A stretch of 64,000 nt of DNA, from contig OZ255624.1 in assembly GCA_965276675.1 (NCBI GenBank), forward strand, positions 1-64,000, written 5' to 3'. Below, one piece after another: positions 37,524-46,189 of this stretch (position 1 is the stretch's first letter; each line of letters begins with the position of its first letter). The notes beneath the pieces are model-generated. The model saw only the letters and a list, made by a program, of their open reading frames with translations, ran no database searches and was not told the DNA's origin. The DNA comes from G965276675 sp965276675 (GTDB lineage: Bacteria > Acidobacteriota > Terriglobia > Terriglobales > Acidobacteriaceae). The translations under genes and the position numbers were made by a program.

Positions 37524-37610
37524 CTAGCCGTACTCTTCTCGTAATCGTGTCAGTTTATTTGCATGGCAGTCCCGCTGGACCGCGATGCCACTTCCTCAGT
37601 GGAGTCCGCA

Positions 37611-37910
37611 ATGGATATACAGGATTGGCGCAAGAAGATCGATGCGCTGGATGCACAGATCGTGGAACTATTGAACCAGCGCGCAGAAGCCGCACGTGCG
37701 ATCGGGAAACTGAAACAGTCAACTGATCTGCCGGTCTACGAGCCAGCCCGCGAACAGGTCATCTTCGACAATGTGCATGCACACAACCGGGGTCCTCTGC
37801 CCTCGACCGAGCTCGTCTTCATCTACGAGCGAGTCATCGCAGTGATGCGGGCGCTGCAGCGCAACGAGCTCGCTTCCCAAGGGCAAGGTCGCCCTCCGGG
37901 GAATGACTGA
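37611..37910 (+). CDS. Chorismate mutase, AroQ type
   Basis: 99 residues from ATG 37,611 (TGGAG upstream); a frame-compatible ATG at 37,563 lacks a ribosome site. The all-helical AroQ fold is seen in DWRKKIDALDAQIVELLNQR (with catalytic Arg and Lys), AIGKLKQ and VYEPAREQVIFDNV. It turns chorismate into prephenate, the branch to Phe/Tyr, and so sits with trp genes at the branch point. Confidence 0.92.
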   Translation: MDIQDWRKKIDALDAQIVELLNQRAEAARAIGKLKQSTDLPVYEPAREQVIFDNVHAHNRGPLPSTELVFIYERVIAVMRALQRNELASQGQGRPPGND

Positions 37911-37964
37911 CGCGGGCACAGCACCGTGCAGCAGGGCAGCAACCCCAGAGGTCGAGAAGATTGC

Positions 37965-38516
37965 TCAATGCTGCCCCGCTAGTATCGTCTGGATAGCTTT
38001 GCCATCAACCGATTCAACGTGGTTTTGAACCAGCTTCTCGTGTCGTTTGCGCCGCCAGCCATCTGCGGTCTGGACCCATGTTTCACGGAGCGGAGCTGCT
38101 ACAACGATGACATGAAATGCGCCTTTGCTCCCAAAGTGACCATCTGAGTCCGCCATAGTGCTCGTGACCCGGAAGGTGCCCTCCGCGATTGCGGTATCGC
38201 CGACGATCTTAAGTGCCGAAATATCGAAGCGCATATCGGTGAAAGGAGCAAAGAGTTTGCTGAAGCCGTAGCTCCTCATCTGTTGCCACGTTTGCGGCTG
38301 TTGTCCCGGCTGTACGCTAACCCAGTCAGCTGTATCCATCCATGCATGGATCGCATCGAGGTCTTCGATATTCTTTGCCCGCTTCAGCTCTGAGGTTGAC
38401 CGGGCGTATGCCGCAGTGATCGCCTGACGGGCTCCGGCCTCATCGATGGCGAAACACGTGGGAACGGCCAAGCTCAAGGTGAGTACTAGCAAAGAGACTC
38501 TTAGGCGCAAGTGCAT
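37965..38516 (-). CDS. Exported SnoaL/NTF2-like protein
   Basis: 183 residues with a signal peptide (about 1-23; PTCFA). ITAAYARSTSELKRAKNIED, IHAWMDTADWVSV and TWVQTADGWRRKRHEKL fit the cone-shaped NTF2-like fold (SnoaL, DUF4440). Catalytic residues cannot be assigned; these domains serve as small enzymes or binding proteins. Convergent with the chorismate mutase gene. Confidence 0.65.
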   Translation of the reverse strand: MHLRLRVSLLVLTLSLAVPTCFAIDEAGARQAITAAYARSTSELKRAKNIEDLDAIHAWMDTADWVSVQPGQQPQTWQQMRSYGFSKLFAPFTDMRFDISALKIVGDTAIAEGTFRVTSTMADSDGHFGSKGAFHVIVVAAPLRETWVQTADGWRRKRHEKLVQNHVESVDGKAIQTILAGQH

Positions 38517-38680
38517 CCCGCTCCTTCCCGAGGCTTCCAGATGTGCATGCTCCGCGTGTAAAGGCTACAACACTTAGAGAGCGCCGGGCTTCGGCTTGCT
38601 CAATAGTAGGGCAACGCTCGCCAGTGTATGTCGAATCTCAGCTCCGCACGGGACCGAAAGCCCATTCCTCATTCGTCCTA

Positions 38681-40317
38681 CTACTCATTTCTAAGTGCCT
38701 GCACGGGATGAATCGACGCGGCACGGAACGCCGGAATGTAGGAAGCAATTAGACCGGACACCGCTACCGCGACAACGCCCAGTGTCAACACCATGGGGTT
38801 ACGGGATCCCGTACCGTATAACATTTGCTGAAGGACAGAAGCGGATGCGAGGGATGCGGCAAGACCGATCGTAATTCCGATGACCAGCAGTGTGGATGCT
38901 TCGCGTAGGATCATGCCTAGCACGAGGCTCCGCTGTGCGCCCATCGCCATCCGGATACCGATCTCGCGCGTGCGCCGAGAGACGGAGTACATCATCACAC
39001 CGTAGAGACCGAGAATCGTGAGCACGAGGGCGAGGCCGGCAAAAGAGCCCAGCAGGACCATCGCAAACCGGGGCTGCGATAGTTGGCTGAACATCAGCTC
39101 CTGCATGGTGTTGACTTCGGTTATAGGCACGCTCTTGTCCATCGAAGCGACGAGCTGCCGCACCGTGGACTCCAGAGTTCGCGGATCGACTCGCGTGCGC
39201 ATCACCGTGTAAAGACAGCAGAAATGGTTGAACTGCGCAGCCGGGACATACATTCCCGGCGTGATCTCGCGTTCCGTCATTCCAAATCGGACATCTCCCA
39301 CAATCTCCCGCAGCGGTGGTTCGCCCGGAACTTCGTTTCCGCTACTCGGCCGGAGCTTCTTTCCGATGACCTCTTCGTGAGGAAAATACCTCTGCGCGAA
39401 CGTACGACTGACGATCATCACCGGTGGCGCATTCGCGTCATCGCGATCCGAGAAGTCCCGGCCGCGTATTAGCGGGATTTGCATGGTGCTGAAGTATTCA
39501 GGAGACACCGTCGTGACCGACGCATTCGGCCTCTGCCCTTCGGGAGTGGGATGGTCGAGATCTTCAAAGTTTTCTACTCCCTCTGTCTTCGTCATCGGCA
39601 GATTGATGGTCCCGCCTGCGGATTGCACTCCAGGGAGCGCGCGGAGCTTGTCGAAGTATTCCCGGTAGAAGACAGGCCGCGTTTCCCCATAGCGGGAACT
39701 GGGAAGCACAAATAAAAATGTCAGCACATGGTCAGGATTGAACCCTTCATTTGTCCTGCGAAGGTGTATGAAGCTGGTGATGAGCAATCCCGCACCAGCC
39801 GTCAGCATCAGTTCCAGGGCGATCTGGCCAACGATCAATGAAGGGCGCAGCCAATCGTGGTTTTCAGTGTCCGTGCGCCCACCTGCTTTAAGGCTAGAAA
39901 CCAAGTCGGTTCGCGATGCCGTGATTGCGGGAATGATCCCGAAAATCAGGCCACACGCGAGTGACACGCACAAGGCAAATATCAAGACATGCAGATTCAC
40001 TCCCGCGTTTGCGCGGGGAATGCTCTCTCCTACGAGATCCAAGATCAGCGGTGTGCATGCATAAGCCAAACCGCACCCGACACATCAGAGACAAGTGCTT
40101 CGAAGGCCAGAGCTGCATCGATCGCCATCACCTTCTCCTTGACGGCCGTCGCATTGCCAAACCGGAGCCGTGCATCCCTGGCGGCCGCGTCCGGCTCCAT
40201 GCCGGCAGCCAGGTTGTCGTCGCTCCGCATCTGGATGTGCGCGCGCAACTCTTCGTCAATCTCGCGATTCATCCGGGACTGTCTGCCCAGAGCCAAAATC
40301 CGGCGTAGAAGACCCAT
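38681..40317 (-). pseudogene. Internally deleted ADOP-type ABC permease
   Basis: The first 90 codons (40,317 to 40,045) give the N-terminal ADOP module MGLLRRILALGRQSRMNREI ... NATAVKEKV. At GAVWLMHA the frame breaks and a second frame supplies the C-terminal 462 residues (TPLILDLVGESIPRANAGVN to VQALRNE) with the later periplasmic MacB-like domain and the final four FtsX-type helices. A normal protein has over 800 residues, so about 300 residues of the first permease unit and one frame are lost. It sits 8 nt behind a broken padR. Confidence 0.8.
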
Positions 40318-40325
40318 CGCTCACC

Positions 40326-40651
40326 TCACGCAAAGCGCAGAACTGCCCCAACACCCTTCACAATCTGTTGCCAGTTCTTCTCGGCCGCCGCCAGATGCCG
40401 CTTGCCGGCCGGCGTCAGTGCGTAGAACTTAGCTCTGCGATTCGTCTCTGAGAGCGCCCAAGCGGACCGGATCAATCCGTTCTGCTCCATGCGGTGCAGG
40501 GCCGGGTAGAGCGAGCCCTCTTCCACGCGCAGCAGATCGTCCGAGACGCGCTGGATGTGCAGCAGAATCCCATACCATGAATGGAGCCCAGGTGAGCGAG
40601 ACTCTTCAGAACGAGTAAGTCGAGAGTGTCTTGGAGATCGTTTCTGGCCAT
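40326..40651 (-). pseudogene. Frameshifted PadR-family regulator
   Basis: ATG 40,651 starts MARNDLQDTLDLLVLKSLAH and continues to GSIHG. One T is missing there (CATGGTATGGG), and the next frame carries YGILLHIQRVSDDLLRVEEG, SLYPALHRMEQNGLIRS and FYALTPAGKRHL to the stop at 40,326. The winged helix is thus split and the protein probably inactive. PadR-ADOP pairs are common in Acidobacteriota; both partners are broken here. Confidence 0.8.
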
Positions 40652-40659
40652 TCTTCAAC

Positions 40660-40718
40660 CCTAGACATCTAGGCTTGAAAGGTAACCTCGCTTATACCTA
40701 GCTGTCAAGGTCTAGACC
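40660..40718 (-). promoter_or_regulatory. padR promoter region with two CTAG palindromes
   Basis: CCTAGA-CA-TCTAGG (40,660-40,673) and GGTCTAGACC (40,709-40,718) are perfect palindromes flanking a TTGACA on the minus strand. PadR proteins bind such short dyads in their own promoter. The operators appear intact although the regulator is frameshifted. Confidence 0.55.
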
Positions 40719-40768
40719 GAGAAGTGGGACAGCTTACAGCTTGAAACGGATCTAGCTTTTGCGGAGCG

Positions 40769-41437
40769 TCACTGATCGTCGACCTGATCGGCGAGCAATG
40801 GCAGCGATACCCTCCGGGGCTGCTCGACTCCCTGCGCCCCCATGTGAGTGATTAGCGTGCCTTCGAGCAGATACGCTCCACGGCTTGCATGCTGAGAACT
40901 GTCTGGCTGTGGCGATCCCGGTTGCCGCAGTACAGGTACGATCGTTCCCTCAAAGCCATACCAGACGCCATGCACCTGCTTCGTTGCGAAGGTAAGCTGA
41001 CGCCCGCTGAGGGTAGACCGCGCAAAAAAATAGGTAAGCGGCGTGCCCTTGTCGGACTCGCCATCGCCCGATTGCGAAAGGTAGCCGGTCAACCGGCTTT
41101 TCCGCCCCTCTCGCTCGGCTATGAGCTGGATCACCTCGCCCGCATCCCCCAGCGCGTACGCGCCGAAGACCTCATCGGGAAGCGAAGTCGAGCCGGGTGC
41201 AAAAGCCTTCAGATCGGGAGGCGCATCGATCTCTGCGCTGCGCCGCTGTAGCGCTGGCATCGCTGGAACATTCTGCGCGCCTGCAGTTGCGGTCGTCCAA
41301 GTAACGCCCGCAAGAAAGATCACGAGCCCCGCCGCCCGGCATGCCGCAGCTATCCCTGCAGTTATCCCAGAAGCACGTGCAGGCCGCATGCCAGTGGTGA
41401 CACGCGGCCTGCGCCGGAGTTGCGCTCCGTTGCTCAC
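40769..41437 (-). CDS. Hypothetical exported protein
   Basis: 222 residues. A hydrophobic segment (about 25-52, ending TATAGAQN) is a signal peptide or anchor; a shorter start near residue 17 would give a cleaner signal. The middle, FGAYALGDAGEVIQLIAERE followed by LTGYLSQSGDGESDKGTPLT, looks beta-rich. No family recognised. It lies 8 nt downstream of the M28 peptidase gene and is probably co-transcribed. Confidence 0.6.
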   Translation of the reverse strand: MSNGAQLRRRPRVTTGMRPARASGITAGIAAACRAAGLVIFLAGVTWTTATAGAQNVPAMPALQRRSAEIDAPPDLKAFAPGSTSLPDEVFGAYALGDAGEVIQLIAEREGRKSRLTGYLSQSGDGESDKGTPLTYFFARSTLSGRQLTFATKQVHGVWYGFEGTIVPVLRQPGSPQPDSSQHASRGAYLLEGTLITHMGAQGVEQPRRVSLPLLADQVDDQ

Positions 41438-41445
41438 GGCATTTT

Positions 41446-43200
41446 CTAGTTGCCGCTCATGCTCTTTTTGCGGGCGGCCTCGAACTCATCGCCCGGCTGC
41501 CATGCAATGGACTGCGGCGCCGCCGACGCCTCCCATCCCAACACATACCCAAACTGAGCCATGCGCGCATTGCCCCGGAAGTCCATCTCCGGTTTGTACT
41601 CGTCGCTCGGCTGGTGGTAGCGCTGGGCGGTGTACTGCTTCATCTGCTCCTCACCCCAGCTCGGCTCGTGGTCGGCGAAGAGCGTGCCCTGCCCGATGGA
41701 GAACGCCGGGATACCGAAGCGCGCTAGCGAGAAATGGTCGGAGCGGTAGTAATGCCCAGCGCTGGGGAACTGGTCCGGTTGGATGGTCAGGTCGAAGTCT
41801 TTGGCCGTCTTCTCGACCATTGGATAGAAGCTGGTGCGCTCAGCGCCGGAGACCTCCACGGACGTGGGGACGCCAATCGGCAGCAGCGCGTCGTAGTTCA
41901 GGTCGAGCGTGATATCCTTCGCGGGCACCGGCGGGTGCATGCCCAGGTACTCCGACCCCAGCAGCCCCTGTTCTTCCGCTGTTACAGCCGCAAAGTAGAC
42001 GTGGTGCGGCGGTCTTGCCCCGGCCTTGGCCGCGTCCGCGAAGGCACGCGCCATCTCCAGCAGAATGGCGCAACCGGTGGCGTTATCCACTGCACCGTTG
42101 TGGATGTTGTCGCCCTTCTCGTTCGGGTTCATGCCCAGGTGATCGAAGTGAGCGGAGTAAAGGACAGTCTGATCCGGCTCGCTGGTCTTGCCGGGAAGCA
42201 TAGCGATCACGTTCTCTGAGTTGAACTCCCGCTTCTGGCTGACGATGTGGGCCTTCAGCCGCCAGCTCAGTTCCTGCGCATGGAAGCTCCGCGTACCGGC
42301 GTATCCAATGACTGTGTCGACGTCGTGACCCATCGACTCCGCAATCTTGCCCGCCACGTCCTTCTGGATCCAGCTCGCGGCCTTCAGCTTTGCGTTCGGG
42401 TCGCCGACCAGGTACGACTTTTCTCCCGACCAGGAGGTCCGCACCACCTGCCAGGGATAGCTGGCGAGGTCCGTACGATGAATGATCAGTGCGCCGATCG
42501 CGCCTTGACGGGCGGCCTCTTCGTACTTGTAGATCCAGCGCCCGTAATAGGTCAGCGCCTTGCCGTTGAAGAACTTGGGGTCGCTAGACTCCGGCTCGTT
42601 GACGATAATCAGCGCGACCTTGCCGTGCACATCCACACCCTTGTAGTCATTCCAGTTGTACTCTGGCGCCACGATCCCGTAGCCCACAAAAACCACCGGA
42701 GCGTCGATGTCTGCAGTCGCGGAACCGGTCTGATTATTGGTGACAAAGTCCTCACCGTATTTCAGCGTCAGCGGCTGTCCGCTCTTGGGCACCAGAGCGA
42801 AGGTCGTCTGGTCGGCCACCGTCTGGACCGAGTAGAGCGGCACCTGCTGGTACCAGGTGGCATTGTCGCCCGCCGGCTTCAGACCATAGGCTGCAAACTG
42901 ATCGGCAATGTATTTGGCCGCCATGGTGTCGCCGCGCGTTCCCGGGCCGCGGCCTTCCAGTTTGTCGTCTGCTAGATATTTGACGCTGGCCCGGATCTTC
43001 TCCGAGTCGATGCTCTGGGCGGCACTTCGCGCGGCTGGCGGCACTCCCGCCACCTGCGGCACGTTCATGAGCTGCGCTGCGCTGGGCGTGGTGCTGGTTG
43101 GCATGGCGCTCGGTGGGCTCGCCTGGGCGGCGCCCGGCTGTCCGGTACAAAGAACCGGGGTAAGTACGGCGACGGCGGCGGCAACTGACGACATCTTCAT
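41446..43200 (-). CDS. Secreted M28-family metallopeptidase with PA domain
   Basis: 584 residues from ATG 43,200, chosen because a signal peptide follows directly (MKMSSVAAAVAVLTPVLC). A PA domain is inserted (about 150-320). Zinc ligands are visible: HFDHLG, the bridging Asp in GAVDNATG, EEQGLLGSEY with catalytic Glu pair, NYDA, and the final His in YHQPSDEY. These aminopeptidases take N-terminal residues from peptides in the periplasm or outside. Confidence 0.9.
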   Translation of the reverse strand: MKMSSVAAAVAVLTPVLCTGQPGAAQASPPSAMPTSTTPSAAQLMNVPQVAGVPPAARSAAQSIDSEKIRASVKYLADDKLEGRGPGTRGDTMAAKYIADQFAAYGLKPAGDNATWYQQVPLYSVQTVADQTTFALVPKSGQPLTLKYGEDFVTNNQTGSATADIDAPVVFVGYGIVAPEYNWNDYKGVDVHGKVALIIVNEPESSDPKFFNGKALTYYGRWIYKYEEAARQGAIGALIIHRTDLASYPWQVVRTSWSGEKSYLVGDPNAKLKAASWIQKDVAGKIAESMGHDVDTVIGYAGTRSFHAQELSWRLKAHIVSQKREFNSENVIAMLPGKTSEPDQTVLYSAHFDHLGMNPNEKGDNIHNGAVDNATGCAILLEMARAFADAAKAGARPPHHVYFAAVTAEEQGLLGSEYLGMHPPVPAKDITLDLNYDALLPIGVPTSVEVSGAERTSFYPMVEKTAKDFDLTIQPDQFPSAGHYYRSDHFSLARFGIPAFSIGQGTLFADHEPSWGEEQMKQYTAQRYHQPSDEYKPEMDFRGNARMAQFGYVLGWEASAAPQSIAWQPGDEFEAARKKSMSGN

Positions 43201-43286
43201 GCTGGTGCTGGCTCCTCTTCCTTGCTGTAGAGGGAAGCGTATCACTCGCAGCGTGTCAGCGGCCAAGCCCCCGATGGAGCCGAGAT

Positions 43287-43775
43287 TCAATCGGCCTGCT
43301 GACTCTCCTGGTCCACGCGGTCGCGGTTCTCATCGGGATGCAACTCGAGTCCAGCGCACCAGCGCCCATCATTCAGGAACGGATTAGGAGAGGCGCGAAA
43401 CGAGTCTACGGTCCGGGGCAGGACCTCCCGCAGCGTCCAGTCGATGCGCGCATTGGCATCGCGCACAATGGCGTCGAGCACCGGGTCTTCCCGGAGCACC
43501 GCCGAATACGTCATGGCGGTCAGGGCGTTACGCACGTGATGGTTCACATCTTCCACTGCCTGGATGCGCGCCAGCAGGTCGCGCTTGCGGCTCTGGGCTC
43601 GGAAGAGTGCCGTGCCGCTCAGCAGCGCAGCCGCCACCCCGTCGATCATGTCCGAAGCATAGAGAGGACGCACGTGGTGCAGTGCGTGGTCGATAGTGAT
43701 GCCGGCGATTGACGTTATTCCGCCGATGACCACGGCCGCCGCAACGATGATCGAATAGGAGCCCCGTGTTCGCAT
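43287..43775 (-). CDS. Small membrane protein with histidine-kinase-like helical hairpin
   Basis: 162 residues. Two hydrophobic segments (about 8-28 and 43-60) are followed by IQAVEDVNHHVRNALTAMTY, which resembles the H-box helix of a dimerisation/phosphotransfer domain, and a second helix ending VLREDPVLDAIVRDANARID. No ATPase domain (N, G boxes) follows. It could be a degenerate or adaptor-like kinase fragment; similarity is by motif only. Confidence 0.55.
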   Translation of the reverse strand: MRTRGSYSIIVAAAVVIGGITSIAGITIDHALHHVRPLYASDMIDGVAAALLSGTALFRAQSRKRDLLARIQAVEDVNHHVRNALTAMTYSAVLREDPVLDAIVRDANARIDWTLREVLPRTVDSFRASPNPFLNDGRWCAGLELHPDENRDRVDQESQQAD

Positions 43776-43814
43776 CCTCTCTCCTTCAGGTAATTCGGGA
43801 ACGCACAGGTTATC

Positions 43815-44924
43815 TTACTGATCCCTGATAGCTTTCGGTAACCCCAGACCTGCACTTCCGGCGGAATTTATGCTGGGCGAGTGATAGAGCTCTGTCCGGC
43901 GCAGAACCTTCCGCGCCAGCCCCGTCATCGCTACGGCATCCAGATCCCGGGCTGAATACCAGACGCGCTCGAGACCGGGTGTGCGCAGCGAAAGCTCTTC
44001 GATTCCGCGGCGCTGCTTGCGATGATAGACGTGCACGGTGTAGTTGGTGACCGTGATCGCGTGCCGCACCGTGATCGCCGGCGCCTCACCCGCAATGACC
44101 TCCACCTCTGGCAGCTGCCACATGCCGGCCATCAAGGACGCCTCGGTCGGCCGCTGCTCCAGCAGCACCTCCGTCCGGTCCCCCTCGCCGCGTGTGCACA
44201 GCGCGAAGCCGATTTCCCGGGCCATCATCTTCTTGCGCGGCGCTGCAATGTGCTCGCCGCGTGTGCGGCAGAAGGGCTGGACCGGGCAATGCAGGCAGAG
44301 CGGTGCTTTGGGCAGGCAGACGGTCGCGCCCAGCTCCATCATCGCTTGGTTATAGTCGCCAGCTTGCTCGGCGGGGACCAGGGTCTTCGCGAGCACCCGA
44401 ACGTCGCTGGCGAACTTAGGTTGCGCAGCCGACCAGCCCATCACACGCGCCAGCACCCGCTCTACATTACCGTCGACCACGGCCACACTCTCGCCGAAGG
44501 CAATGCTGGCGATGGCAGCCGAGGTGTACCCGCCGATCCCCGGCAACAGCAATAAACCAGCGGCCGTCCGGGGCATCGTGCCTCCGTGTTCGCCAGCGAT
44601 GGCCTGCGCCGCCCAGTGCATCATGCGTGCGCGGCGATAGTAGCCCAGCCCGCTCCATAAGGCGAGAACTTCCGCTTCGGTCGCCGCAGCCAGATTCTCG
44701 ACCCTGGGAAAGCGAGCGGTGAAGCGCGCATAGTGCTCCAGCACCGCTGCCACGCGTGTCTGCTGCAGCATAATCTCGGAGATCCAGATAAGGTAGGGAT
44801 CGCGGGTGCGTCTCCATGGCAGATCCCGCCGGTGCTCGCCGTACCAGGCGAGTAGCGCTTCCCTGAAGGCGCCCCCACGTTTTGGAACGAGGGGCTGTGC
44901 AGGATTGCTGGCGAGGGCTTCCAT
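43815..44924 (-). CDS. mutY: A/G-specific adenine glycosylase
   Basis: 369 residues. RDLPWRRTRDPYLIWISEIM with the catalytic Glu before LQQTRV, the helix-hairpin-helix LPGIGGYTSAAI, the catalytic Asp in VVDGNVERV, and four cluster cysteines (CLPKAPLCLHCPVQPFC) are all present. The C-terminal domain is NUDIX-like (8-oxoG reading). It removes A opposite 8-oxoguanine. It starts 4 nt after a lipoprotein gene. Confidence 0.95.
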   Translation of the reverse strand: MEALASNPAQPLVPKRGGAFREALLAWYGEHRRDLPWRRTRDPYLIWISEIMLQQTRVAAVLEHYARFTARFPRVENLAAATEAEVLALWSGLGYYRRARMMHWAAQAIAGEHGGTMPRTAAGLLLLPGIGGYTSAAIASIAFGESVAVVDGNVERVLARVMGWSAAQPKFASDVRVLAKTLVPAEQAGDYNQAMMELGATVCLPKAPLCLHCPVQPFCRTRGEHIAAPRKKMMAREIGFALCTRGEGDRTEVLLEQRPTEASLMAGMWQLPEVEVIAGEAPAITVRHAITVTNYTVHVYHRKQRRGIEELSLRTPGLERVWYSARDLDAVAMTGLARKVLRRTELYHSPSINSAGSAGLGLPKAIRDQ

Positions 44925-44928
44925 CCCG

Positions 44929-45537
44929 CTACTGCGTGCGCTGCCCGCAGCTGGACGGCAGATGGGCTCCGGTCATCGGCTGTGCCTGCGGCGCTAGGTC
45001 CAGGACCGTCAGTAGATAGCCTCGGCTTTGCTTTTCTTTCTGCTTGCCCTTGGGGTCGTCCACCGGTTGGGGCTGCTGCCAGATCGCCAGCGCGCTCAGG
45101 GTCTGTGTTCCCGCCGGCGTGCTGGTTTGCGGGTTGGCCCCTGCGGCCTGCCTCGCCGCGCACGGAAGAAACGCGGGCTGCGACTCCAGCTGCAAGGTAT
45201 ACACCAGCATCATGTCGTTCACGGCAGATTTGATCTGCGTGCTGCCCACGGCCGCCCCGTGGATGCCGAGAGACTTCAGCCAGGCAAGCGCCTCCGTGTG
45301 GTCCAGCACCCGATCCCCAACACGCCAGACCGCATCCGGCGCAATCAGCGTATTGGCCTCATTCCACTTCCCAGCCGCCACATCGTTCCAGAAGATACGC
45401 TGCGTCGCCTCCGCGCTGGTCGTGGTTGCAAGCGTGGGCTGTTTCTTCTCGGGAAACAGGGTGCACCCGGCCAGCGGAAAGAGTATCAAAGCCAGAAGCG
45501 CTGCGGGCGAGGTGCGAGGAGTGCGAGGCATCCCCAT
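44929..45537 (-). CDS. Putative lipoprotein, NTF2-like
   Basis: 202 residues from ATG 45,537. The signal ends in a lipobox LAGC (about residue 25), so Cys is expected to be lipidated. RIFWNDVAAGKWNEANTLIA and DAVWRVGDRVLDHTEALAWL resemble the first helices of an NTF2-like domain. A proline/glutamine-rich stretch near 125-150 looks disordered. Upstream of mutY, probably co-transcribed. Confidence 0.55.
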   Translation of the reverse strand: MGMPRTPRTSPAALLALILFPLAGCTLFPEKKQPTLATTTSAEATQRIFWNDVAAGKWNEANTLIAPDAVWRVGDRVLDHTEALAWLKSLGIHGAAVGSTQIKSAVNDMMLVYTLQLESQPAFLPCAARQAAGANPQTSTPAGTQTLSALAIWQQPQPVDDPKGKQKEKQSRGYLLTVLDLAPQAQPMTGAHLPSSCGQRTQ

Positions 45538-45566
45538 AGGATGCACCGAGCTATACTGCCCACGCA

Positions 45567-46109
45567 ATGGCCCTGGCGCAAGAGCTTCTCCACCCCACGC
45601 GATGGACCCTCGCGGAATCCCGCGCCACTGCGCATGCGCTTCTCTCCCAGCCGCGTAAAATACGCCAGCTGATTGCCGCGCTCTTCAGCGACCACGCCGA
45701 ACTCCGCCTGCGCGCAGCCGATACCGCGCGTCGCCTCACCGAGAAAGATCCAACCTGCCTTCGCCGGTATGCAGACGAGCTCATAGGACTATTGGCCGAT
45801 CTTCCGGAGGAGCACCCCCGGACCCGCTGGCACATGGCTCTCGTCGCCTCCCGCTCTGCAAGTACATCACCCCAGCGGCTGCGGCTTGCGCCCATCTTGC
45901 TGCAATGGCTCAATGCTTCCAGTAACGAGGTTCGCTGCTGCGCGCTGGAAGGCTTGGGCCTTCTGGCCATTGAAGAGCCCTCGCTTCGACCAGCAGTCCG
46001 GGCGGCAGCGCACCACGCGCTCACCACCGGAACGCCTGCGTTAAGTTGCCGCTCCCGGCAGGCGCTGAAGAAGCTCAGCCAGGCAGACCGGCGATCCACC
46101 CACCTTTAA
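45567..46109 (+). CDS. HEAT-like helical repeat protein
   Basis: 180 residues, cytoplasmic. Paired helices such as LIAALFSDHAELRLRAADTA, LIGLLADLPEEHPRTRWHMA and LLQWLNASSNEVRCCALEGL fit HEAT or ARM repeats, a protein-binding scaffold. No enzyme motif seen. It is divergent from the lipoprotein gene, with only about 30 bp between starts. Confidence 0.6.
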   Translation: MALAQELLHPTRWTLAESRATAHALLSQPRKIRQLIAALFSDHAELRLRAADTARRLTEKDPTCLRRYADELIGLLADLPEEHPRTRWHMALVASRSASTSPQRLRLAPILLQWLNASSNEVRCCALEGLGLLAIEEPSLRPAVRAAAHHALTTGTPALSCRSRQALKKLSQADRRSTHL

Positions 46110-46116
46110 ACGCAAC

Positions 46117-46150
46117 AAAGGCCACCATCAATGGATAAATGGCGGCCTTT
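46117..46150. terminator. Bidirectional terminator hairpin
   Basis: AAAGGCC-A-CCAT pairs with ATGG-C-GGCCTTT across a 10-nt loop, between the convergent HEAT-like gene and the radical SAM gene. A CTTTT follows shortly on the plus strand. It likely ends both transcripts. Confidence 0.6.
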
Positions 46151-46189
46151 GGTGTTGCTTTTGCGGCGAAGCCGCGTCTGCCTGGACGG

